Position numbers and translations under genes: made by a program
Source of the DNA: Nostoc sp. NIES-3756
GTDB lineage: Bacteria > Cyanobacteriota > Cyanobacteriia > Cyanobacteriales > Nostocaceae
Length of the DNA stretch: 64,000 nt
Direction: 5' to 3'
Assembly (NCBI RefSeq): GCF_001548375.1
Contig: NZ_AP017295.1
Location: forward strand, 744,001-808,000
The notes under the pieces: model-generated
The model's database searches: none
The model's input: the letters and a program-made list of their open reading frames with translations, nothing else
Told to the model about the DNA's origin: nothing
Part shown: positions 1-7,071 of the stretch, piece after piece
Layout: each line of letters begins with the position of its first letter
How positions within the stretch are numbered: position 1 is the first letter of the stretch

Positions 1-1168
1 ATATGCGAGTCCGTCCCTGTTCATCAGCACCAGGGGAAAGTTCATTGAGAGGTACACGAAATTCTGTCAGCACCGAGGAAGATATTTCACTTTCTCGACG
101 AGAAGCTGTCAAACCAATCGCCAATTCTTGCGTAGGAGATTGAACCAGTGGTTGACGGTAGGTAATTTCATAGTACCGAGAAGAAGAATCGATATCAAGA
201 GTGTTAAAAGGTTTTTCAATTACACGACTAGAGGAAGTGCCAAAGCTAAAACCAAGCGTACCATTACGAGGATTAAATGGTAAAGTATAGCTCGTATCAA
301 AAGTATTACTGCCATCAGTATTGCTATAACCTGCACTGAGACTATCACCCAAACCCAGCAAATTGGCTTCACTGACTTGAATCCGACGACGAAAACTACC
401 CACTCCGGGCGATCGCCCATTATCAACAGCTAACTGAACATTGCGGGTTTTCGCTTCGGCAATTTGTACTTGTAATACACTAGTACCTGGACGAGAACCG
501 GCTGATAATTCGGCTGAGAGGTTTTGGATTAAAGGATTGAGTTGCAGTAGCTGTAGTGCTTCTAGCAACTTCTCGCGGTTGAGGGGTGGTTGTGTGGCGA
601 TCGCCAAGCGACTACGTACATAACTAGGGTTGAGTCGTCGATTCCCAGTAATTTGAATATCTTCTAACCTACCTTCCACCACCTGAATTTTAATCACACC
701 AGATTGAATAGTTTGGGGTGGAATATAAGCACCAGAAGTAATATAACCCCTTCTAACATATAGTTCAGTAATTTTAGACCGAGCCTGAAACAATTCCGCT
801 AAAGTAATTGGTCTTTGAGTAAACTCAGCCGTAGCCTGGGCTAACTCTTCTTGACTAAACACTGTACTACCAACAACCTCAAACCTTTGCACTATGATAG
901 TTTGAGGTGTATCTGTTGGTGTTGGTTGCTGTGGGTTGATATCTCCTGAAGGCGGTTCGAGTAACTCTGCTGGTGGTGGTAGTTGCTGTGGTGGTTCAGG
1001 AGAAGGTAAAGGAGGGGGTGTAGGTGGTTGGATATCTTGAGGCTGTGGCAGTTGTTGCGTCTGATTTACAGCTTGAGCCTTCACTGGTTGAACATCTATA
1101 CTGTTGAGTAATAAAAAGATACTCAACGACAACCAAGACACTGCAAGCTTTGGGTGGCGATAAATCAT
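1..1168 (-). CDS. ShlB/FhaC-type two-partner secretion outer-membrane transporter, partial (C-terminus beyond window edge)
   Basis: Reading from an ATG at 1168 gives 389 codons without a stop up to the window edge. The protein has a signal peptide (about residues 1-33, ending VKAQA) and a long Pro/Gln-rich linker (about 36-90). A POTRA domain follows (IIVQRFEVVGSTVFS, then YVRRGYITSGAYIPPQ and VVEGRLEDIQITGNRRL), and then the start of a beta-barrel with regular aromatic strands (GLGDSLSAGYSNTDGSNTFD). This order is that of the TpsB/Omp85-related transporters that export a large filamentous TpsA protein through the outer membrane. No TpsA gene is visible in the window; it may lie to the left. 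The family assignment is firm; the substrate is unknown. Confidence 0.85.
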   Translation of the reverse strand, partial: MIYRHPKLAVSWLSLSIFLLLNSIDVQPVKAQAVNQTQQLPQPQDIQPPTPPPLPSPEPPQQLPPPAELLEPPSGDINPQQPTPTDTPQTIIVQRFEVVGSTVFSQEELAQATAEFTQRPITLAELFQARSKITELYVRRGYITSGAYIPPQTIQSGVIKIQVVEGRLEDIQITGNRRLNPSYVRSRLAIATQPPLNREKLLEALQLLQLNPLIQNLSAELSAGSRPGTSVLQVQIAEAKTRNVQLAVDNGRSPGVGSFRRRIQVSEANLLGLGDSLSAGYSNTDGSNTFDTSYTLPFNPRNGTLGFSFGTSSSRVIEKPFNTLDIDSSSRYYEITYRQPLVQSPTQELAIGLTASRRESEISSSVLTEFRVPLNELSPGADEQGRTRI

Positions 1169-1372
1169 GCTAGTAGGGTGTTATTTGCCAACAATAATTA
1201 TATTTGTACGGCTACGGCTTTAGAAGTGAATATTACTTCATCTTTTGCGGTCACTACACACTTACCAACAAAATGTTATCTAGTAAGAGCAACATTAAAT
1301 TTCCGAAAATAGGGAACAGGTTACAGGAAAAAGCAAATCAATCAGAAATAACTAATGACTAATGACCAATGA
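1169..1372. other. Intergenic, ending in a heptamer repeat
   Basis: No gene is seen. The right end (about 1351-1383) is a run of the heptamer ACTAATG with small variations; it overlaps the stop codon of the oxidoreductase gene on the minus strand. Confidence 0.6.
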
Positions 1373-2380
1373 CTAATGACTAACCTCAACAATTAATTTG
1401 CCAAAATTATTACCTCGCAACAAGCCAATAAAAGCAATAGGGGCATTTGCCAAACCTACAACAACATCTTCTTTGTACTTCATTTGACCTGACTGCAACC
1501 ATCCAGCGACATCACGGGTAAAATCAGGAAAACGGTGTTGATAGTCACTCACTAAAAAACCTTTAATTAAAGCTCTTTTAATCAATAAAGGCAGCAAATT
1601 CGGCCCAGGAGGTGGTGATGTGGAATTGTATTGAGAAATCAAGCCTACCAAGGGGATTCTCGCTCCCAGGTTGATTTGCTGCAACACAGTTGCTAGAATT
1701 TCCCCTGCGGTATTGTCAAAATAAATATCTATACCATCAGGTGCAGCTTCTTTCAGTGCTGAAGATAATGGTTGTGTCCGGCGGTTAATTCCCGCATCAA
1801 AGCCTAATTCTTTCACTATATAATCACGCTTTTCATCACTGCCCACAATTCCTACCACTCTCGCGCCCTTAATCTTGGCAATTTGACCTGCTACCGCACC
1901 AACAGCACCAGAAGCAGCAGAAACTACCACAGTTTCACCGGCTTTAGGTTGACCTATGTCTAATAAAGCTGCATAGGCAGTCAAACCAGGCATACCTAAC
2001 ACACCCAAATTGTAGGATAGAGGAGCCTGTGTTGGGTCGAGTTTGCGTAGTGTTTCACCTTTAGCAACAGCGTAAGTTTGCCAACCATGACTGCTGAGAA
2101 CAAAATCTCCTGGTTGAAAGTCTGGGTGATGCGATTTGATTACTTGGCTGACTGTTCCACCGACAATAACTGAGTTCAATTCTGTTGAGGCTGCATAAGA
2201 AGCGTTGGCGCTGAGACGACCACGCATATACGGGTCGAGGGATAGATAAATAGTGCGGTTGAGAACTTCACCTTCTCGTGGTTCGGGAATTGGTGTTTCT
2301 ATGAGAGCAAAATCACTCTCTTCTGGTTCACCAACAGGGCGGCTTTTGAGTACGATCTGTTGATTGATTGCATCAACCAT
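1373..2380 (-). CDS. NADP-dependent oxidoreductase of the MDR superfamily (CurA/leukotriene B4 dehydrogenase-like)
   Basis: 335 aa, full length for this zinc-independent branch of the medium-chain dehydrogenase/reductase family. Visible features are the N-terminal substrate-domain motif LDPYMRGRLS, the nucleotide-binding Rossmann motif AASGAVGAVAGQIAK, then GSDEKRDYIVKELGFD, and the C-terminal GNNFGKLIVEV. The family reduces alkenal or alkenone double bonds with NADPH, so a role in detoxifying reactive carbonyls in the cytoplasm is likely, but the substrate is inferred. The last residues (VSH-stop) are encoded inside an intergenic heptamer repeat that starts at the 3' end. It appears to be a single-gene unit. 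Confidence 0.85.
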   Translation of the reverse strand: MVDAINQQIVLKSRPVGEPEESDFALIETPIPEPREGEVLNRTIYLSLDPYMRGRLSANASYAASTELNSVIVGGTVSQVIKSHHPDFQPGDFVLSSHGWQTYAVAKGETLRKLDPTQAPLSYNLGVLGMPGLTAYAALLDIGQPKAGETVVVSAASGAVGAVAGQIAKIKGARVVGIVGSDEKRDYIVKELGFDAGINRRTQPLSSALKEAAPDGIDIYFDNTAGEILATVLQQINLGARIPLVGLISQYNSTSPPPGPNLLPLLIKRALIKGFLVSDYQHRFPDFTRDVAGWLQSGQMKYKEDVVVGLANAPIAFIGLLRGNNFGKLIVEVSH

Positions 2381-2442
2381 AGGAATACTGTTAAATAATG
2401 GAACTGATGATTAAAATACAAGAAGTCTGGGATTTTTTCATC

Positions 2443-2489
2443 AGGCGATCAGCTACGCTGGGCGGTTACGCCATCGGCTACGCCTCACC
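2443..2489. repeat. Small palindromic dispersed repeat
   Basis: The reverse complement contains GATGGCGTAACCGCCCAGCG followed by TAGCTGATCGCC. It is nearly the same as the 24-bp insert found inside the permease gene at 37422-37445. It lies between the lysozyme stop and the oxidoreductase start. Confidence 0.65.
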
Positions 2490-2496
2490 TATATAA

Positions 2497-3237
2497 TTAG
2501 GCATTATTAAACACTGGCTGAAGAAATAGTTTCGCTTCTGCCATTCGTCTACGTTTCAAACCAGCCTCAACTAAACTACCAGGATTTTTGTACATAATGA
2601 GCGTTGATTCAATTTTGTCCCATTCTTGATTCTTCAAGACTCTAGTGATAGTCTCGAAACCTTTGGAACCGTAAAAGTTAGCACCCGAGTTATAGGCAAA
2701 ACTTAATAAAGCTCCCTGTTGGTAAGGGTTAAAATCTTGCCAGCTGGGTATTTTTTCTAGAGATGGTAAATAATTACGCTCCAATTGAATAATTAATAGT
2801 TCATCTGCCTCTGTTTGGGTAATTTTTTCACCTAACGACCATTCGCTACCATCCTTTTTACAGGTGGAACCCCAGCCAATAGTGTAAGGTTTACCTTTAG
2901 ATAAAGGATCAGGATAAGCTATTAACTTACATCCTTCAAATTCCTTAATTAGCGTTATCCCAGGTAGTGGTAATTTGCCAGAAGTGCCACCATAAAGTTT
3001 TGCTAGTTCTATTAATCGTTGAATTAACTTATTTAGAACTATGCGTGTCTCTAATCCTACAACTCCATCAGGCGTAATACTTTGTTTTTGCTGAAATTGT
3101 TTAACAGCTACCTCTGTCCTGTCACCAAAACTACCATCCACTCGACCCGGATCGAATTTAAGTTTAATTAAAACTTCTTGTAATTCACTAACTTCTGAGC
3201 CTTTTGAACCTTTTTTTAGAGTCTCAGTAATACTCAT
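2497..3237 (-). CDS. GH24 (T4-type) lysozyme with N-terminal peptidoglycan-binding domain
   Basis: 246 aa from ATG 3237. This start is chosen over an in-frame ATG 12 codons upstream because AAGTAGG lies just before it. Residues about 8-70 form a PG_binding_1 domain (GSKGSEVSELQEVLIKL, VDGSFGDRTEVAVKQFQ). Residues about 95-240 form a GH24 muramidase domain. The likely catalytic Glu is in IKEFEG, with Asp nine residues later (AYPD) and Thr in PYTIGWGST, as in T4 lysozyme. No signal peptide or membrane segment is seen, so export would need a holin-like route or lysis. It may be a captured phage endolysin or a cell autolysin; no other phage gene lies nearby. Confidence 0.88.
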   Translation of the reverse strand: MSITETLKKGSKGSEVSELQEVLIKLKFDPGRVDGSFGDRTEVAVKQFQQKQSITPDGVVGLETRIVLNKLIQRLIELAKLYGGTSGKLPLPGITLIKEFEGCKLIAYPDPLSKGKPYTIGWGSTCKKDGSEWSLGEKITQTEADELLIIQLERNYLPSLEKIPSWQDFNPYQQGALLSFAYNSGANFYGSKGFETITRVLKNQEWDKIESTLIMYKNPGSLVEAGLKRRRMAEAKLFLQPVFNNA

Positions 3238-3720
3238 GTTCAACCTACTTGGTTTGATTAATAGCTTATACACATACTAATCAAACCCGTCTGTTTTTAT
3301 ACGCAAAGCTTCTGTAACAAAAAGTTATATATTAGTGATTTATCAAAGTCTTCTTAACTCTGTGCGTCCGGGGTTAAATTATCTCCAATACAGAGCTACC
3401 AAGGGTTAAATAATATTTTAAACTATGTAATTAGAACATTTATTTAATTAAATCTTATGTATTTTTTTAGATGTCAATGTGTTTATTAATTCTAATTTTT
3501 GGCTACATAAAATACAAAATTAAATAATCTGTTTCTACTAAAATCATCATTTGACAAGAAACTTATGCCAAGCTCTATTAACTGATTCATATTATTTTAT
3601 ATGAGTATCTTGATTGAAACGATATAGCGATATTTTAGAGATTGATTATCATAGAGTTAATAATTAGATTAAGTTGATGCTATCAACAACATCTTAACCT
3701 TAGCAAACGGGCAATTTAAC
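3238..3720. other. AT-rich intergenic region
   Basis: About 480 bases between two divergently transcribed genes. It is strongly AT-rich and holds no convincing ORF, RNA or repeat. Both promoters must lie here, but I could not assign boxes with confidence. Confidence 0.5.
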
Positions 3721-5019
3721 ATGGTCTCCCCCAAAATCCTAGTTGTTGAGGATGAAACAGTCCGGTCATTAAATATTAAAAATACTTTACAATCATTAGG
3801 CTATAATGTTCTGGAGATTACAAAATCTGCTGAAGAAGCAATTAAAAAAGTAGCAGACATCCACCCAAATTTAGTATTATTTGATATATCTATATCTAAA
3901 ATAAATAATGATTTACAGTTAGCAAATATTATTCAAGATAATTACCATGTACCCGTGTTATATTTAACTGAGTATTCCGATTATTTAGAACTGCATAAAA
4001 ATCAAAAATATAAGTCATACAACTATCTTTTAAAGCCCTTTGAAGAAAAAGATTTACATCTGGCTGTAGAAATGGCTTTTAGTCAGTATAAATTTAAGAA
4101 AAAATTACATGAAGAAAAAGAAAGAATGGCAGCAATTATTAACAGTATGGGCTGTGCAGTAGTTGTTACCTTGACTGATGGTCGTGTTCAGATGATGAAC
4201 CAGATGGCGGAAAGGCTGACTGGTTGGATGCAGCATCAAGCTTTGGGTAAGGATTTAGCAGAAGTTGTCAATCTCGTTGATCAGGATATGGACAAAGTAA
4301 TTGCTAACTTAGCTACACAAGCGATGCAAACTGGGGAGATTGTAAATTTACCAGAAAACTGTACGCTAATTTCTCGGGATGGCAGAGAGATACCGATAGG
4401 AGATAATATTGCGTCTATTCGTGATAGTGTCGGCAATGTTACTGGTACAGTCTTAGTTTTTCAAGACGTGACTCAACGTAAGCAAGGGGAAGTGCAATTA
4501 CTCCACAATGCTTTTTATGATGGACTGACAGGTTTACCCAATAAAGTTTTATTTTTAGATCGTCTCAAACAAGCAATTGAACGCAGCAAACGCCGCAGTG
4601 ATTACCGTTTTGCGGTGTTGTTTTTGGATTTAGATGGTTTTAAGGGAATTAACGATCGCTTCGGTCACGGCATGGGAGATGATTTTTTAGTAGCGATCGC
4701 TCAAAGGTTAGAATCATGTGTACGCAGTGGAGATACTGTAGGGCGATTTGGTGGCGATGAATTTGCCGTATTGTTGGAAGACATTCGTGATGTTAACGAC
4801 GCTATCAACGTAGCCAAGCGCATTCAAGACACCTTGGGATTACCCCTAAACCTGAACGCACACCAAATATTTACTACAGCCAGCATTGGTATTACTTTAA
4901 ATAATGGTAGTTATGATCAACCAGAAAGCCTATTAAGAGATGCAGATCATGCTATGTACCTTGCTAAACAGAAAGGTAAAGCACGTTATGGCGTATTTAA
5001 TAAAGTGCAGGGAGCGTAA
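3721..5019 (+). CDS. Response regulator with REC-PAS-GGDEF domains (diguanylate cyclase)
   Basis: 432 aa. The N-terminal receiver domain (about 4-122) has the acidic pair ED at 10-11, the phospho-acceptor Asp55 (LVLFDIS) and the conserved Lys in LLKPFE. A PAS domain (about 135-255) contains MNQMAERLTGW and ends FQDVTQRK. A C-terminal GGDEF domain (about 265-430) starts FYDGLTGLPNKVLFLDRL and carries an intact GGDEF signature (RFGGDEFAVLLED). RSGD lies five residues upstream, matching the RxxD product-inhibition site. It should therefore make cyclic di-GMP when phosphorylated. No partner kinase is adjacent. The ATG has no strong ribosome binding site. Confidence 0.92.
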   Translation: MVSPKILVVEDETVRSLNIKNTLQSLGYNVLEITKSAEEAIKKVADIHPNLVLFDISISKINNDLQLANIIQDNYHVPVLYLTEYSDYLELHKNQKYKSYNYLLKPFEEKDLHLAVEMAFSQYKFKKKLHEEKERMAAIINSMGCAVVVTLTDGRVQMMNQMAERLTGWMQHQALGKDLAEVVNLVDQDMDKVIANLATQAMQTGEIVNLPENCTLISRDGREIPIGDNIASIRDSVGNVTGTVLVFQDVTQRKQGEVQLLHNAFYDGLTGLPNKVLFLDRLKQAIERSKRRSDYRFAVLFLDLDGFKGINDRFGHGMGDDFLVAIAQRLESCVRSGDTVGRFGGDEFAVLLEDIRDVNDAINVAKRIQDTLGLPLNLNAHQIFTTASIGITLNNGSYDQPESLLRDADHAMYLAKQKGKARYGVFNKVQGA

Positions 5020-5031
5020 TTGTGGAAGATA

Positions 5032-5412
5032 TTAAAACTTGTATCCTCTACCTAACCAATATAACCAATCGGCGATCGCTTCTTGGGTGTCCTCATCCAC
5101 ATCAATAGGCTCTATTTCCGACAGCTTGGCAGTATGTATATCATCTTCCTTACCTCCAAGATATGCAACTTCCACATACATATCTCTCAAGCAATCATCC
5201 TCTGGAGCCATACCTAATACTTCCACAGGTTTTTCTTCAATGGTTGAAGTTTTGCGTGATTTCTTCTTCCACTTACCCATAAAGGGAAATTCCAACATAT
5301 CGTCAAGGTAGTAGTACCACCCCATCGCTCTATCTTCTTTATCTTCAGCATCGACAATAATCTCGGTTTCGATACGATGCTCTCTGGTTTCGTCGCGTTC
5401 AACACTAGCCAT
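5032..5412 (-). CDS. ccbP: CcbP-family calcium-binding protein
   Basis: 126 aa, strongly acidic. The segment MGWYYYLDDMLEFPF followed by GKWKKKSR, and the C-terminal DEDTQEAIADWLYWLGRGY, fit the cyanobacterial CcbP family. In Anabaena CcbP binds Ca2+ through surface acidic patches and negatively affects heterocyst differentiation. No EF-hand is present, as expected for this family. The gene converges on the diguanylate cyclase with 12 bases between the stops. The family assignment is from memory of the conserved core; the gene name assumes orthology. Confidence 0.75.
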   Translation of the reverse strand: MASVERDETREHRIETEIIVDAEDKEDRAMGWYYYLDDMLEFPFMGKWKKKSRKTSTIEEKPVEVLGMAPEDDCLRDMYVEVAYLGGKEDDIHTAKLSEIEPIDVDEDTQEAIADWLYWLGRGYKF

Positions 5413-5643
5413 AAGACTCAGACTTGCTCAATATACAGTTTGATATGGTAGCCTGTTGAGCAATATCTGTCGATAAGCGACTAATAAGTATTTATTCCTG
5501 AGTTTGTCAAACGATAGTATAGGGACTGTGCGTCCTTATAGAGGATTGATCTATGTGTTGCAAAGGCTGCTTGAATTGTAATATAATTTTGTCTCTCGGC
5601 TATTAATGCTAGCCAAACACATCACATAATTTAGTATTAATTA

Positions 5644-5717
5644 TGGCTCAGGTCGGATTTGAACCAACGACCCCAGGCTTATGAGTCCCGTGCTCTAACC
5701 AACTGAGCTACTGAGCC
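5644..5717 (-). tRNA. tRNA-Met (anticodon CAT), elongator type
   Basis: The reverse strand folds as a 74-nt cloverleaf. Acceptor arms GGCTCAG/CTGAGCC pair fully, the D arm is AGCTCAGTTGGTTAGAGC, the anticodon loop is CTCATAA (anticodon CAT) and the T arm is GTTGGTTCAAATCCGAC. The discriminator base is A and CCA is not encoded. The fully paired first base pair argues against initiator tRNA. A tRNA-Ile2 with a modified CAT anticodon cannot be excluded by eye. Confidence 0.93.
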
Positions 5718-5939
5718 TTGTTTTTCACATATTTCTTAATATAGCTAAAAAATTTCTTTTTGTCTAGTCCCCGAGAAAATTGATTTTCTATGTCCGTTCA
5801 ATCATATTAGTACGCTTAAGCGATTTCTGAACACCTACACCCATACACCCCTGACAAAACTTTGATTTTTCGTTTTTATACGTCAGTCCTAATATTGAAG
5901 CTGAGCTATCATTTCCTATAAATAAAATGCCATACTTGT

Positions 5940-6722
5940 TTATTGGTTTTTATCTGCAATAATAAACAGGTAATCACCTTGTTCATGTTCATATTTATGC
6001 ACTACTTCTTTAATGAATCCTGAATTAATATCGGTTGCCAGTTTTTGGCATCCGTTAGTAATTTCATCTACAGAGGCTAACCCAGAAAAAGTAGAAATGC
6101 CAGAACGTATATTTGCATCTAAATATAATTCAGGGCGATGTTTTCCACTGTATAAAAATAAATCTTGTAAATCTTGATGAATACTGTAAGCTTCGATTTG
6201 TATGGATTTAAAACCCACTTTGTCTAAAGCGGATTTGACAGAATCTAAACTTGGCATTTGCTGAGATGCTTTACTTATAGCCTCAGGAAAATACTCTATT
6301 AACCAATACTTCTGCATTTGCTCTGGTGTAGCTGTAAATAAAACAAATTTACCGTTTGCTAACACCCTATAGATTTCTTGAAATGCTGAAATTATATCGG
6401 CAAAATGATGAATAGCTAGAGTACACAACACACCAGAAAAAGATTGATTACTATAAGGCAAACTCTCCACAGAACCAACCAGCAAATCTACAGCATGACT
6501 CTTATTGTTTGCAGCATCAATCATTAGGCTTGACTGGTCTATTCCCTGCCAAATTCCGCCAAACTCGGCTAAAGCTACTGTATAGTTACCTGTACCACAA
6601 GCCACATCCAGATATAAACCATCAGGCTTGATTTGTAAATGTTGAGCTAATCGAGAAGTTATATAAGGGTCAGCACGACGAGTTAAATCATACCCCTTAC
6701 CAATTTGCTCATAAATAGCCAT
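5940..6722 (-). CDS. Class I SAM-dependent methyltransferase
   Basis: 260 aa from ATG 6722; an upstream in-frame GTG at 6737 would add five residues. The motif I glycine-rich loop is YLDVACGTGNYTVALAE, followed by an acidic residue (GIDQSS) that should contact the ribose of S-adenosylmethionine. Then come LLVGSVESLPY and a post-I segment GVLCTLAIHHF typical of the Methyltransf_11 (UbiE-like) fold. The substrate cannot be told. It is divergent from the cobalamin riboswitch operon and seems monocistronic. Confidence 0.82.
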   Translation of the reverse strand: MAIYEQIGKGYDLTRRADPYITSRLAQHLQIKPDGLYLDVACGTGNYTVALAEFGGIWQGIDQSSLMIDAANNKSHAVDLLVGSVESLPYSNQSFSGVLCTLAIHHFADIISAFQEIYRVLANGKFVLFTATPEQMQKYWLIEYFPEAISKASQQMPSLDSVKSALDKVGFKSIQIEAYSIHQDLQDLFLYSGKHRPELYLDANIRSGISTFSGLASVDEITNGCQKLATDINSGFIKEVVHKYEHEQGDYLFIIADKNQ

Positions 6723-6904
6723 GTGTTTAAGTCTCACAAATTAATCGAGTTTAGAAGAAGGTAATGTGCATCTTTTTTGATGATTTCCAGACAAAACAAT
6801 AACAAACTCTTGATTTATGACAGTATAATATTCACTCTAATTAACAAAGATGATCAAGTTAATGAAAAATATGAAGCAGTCAATATTATGACCAGCTACT
6901 CATG

Positions 6905-7066
6905 CTAAATTACTAAAGCTTGGTGTTGGGAAACTCCGGTGAGATTCCGGGGCTGTGCCGCAACTGTAATGTAAAGGCCAAAGAAATTTTCTTTTGACTT
7001 TCCAAGTCAGAATGCCAATTCCAAGAGTATATAATCTACTCCCTGCGTCGCACGGGGAAGGAGTTC
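6905..7066 (+). promoter_or_regulatory. Cobalamin (B12) riboswitch with ribosome-binding-site sequestering hairpin
   Basis: The aptamer core is readable: GGAAACTCCGGTGAGATTCC, then GCTGTGCCGCAACTGTAA (6952-6969), then the B12 box AAGTCAGAATGCC (7004-7016). Downstream, ACTCC (7038-7042) can pair with GGAGT (7060-7064), burying the strong Shine-Dalgarno GGGGAAGGAG. This arrangement suggests translational shut-off of cobG-cobH when adenosylcobalamin is bound. The first bases of the aptamer are set only approximately. Confidence 0.9.
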
Positions 7067-7071
7067 TAGTT

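Noticed and set aside
6994..7071. N-terminal extension of CobG-CobH from TTG 6994
   Set aside because: It overlaps the B12 box of the riboswitch; a strong Shine-Dalgarno lies later, before TTG 7072.
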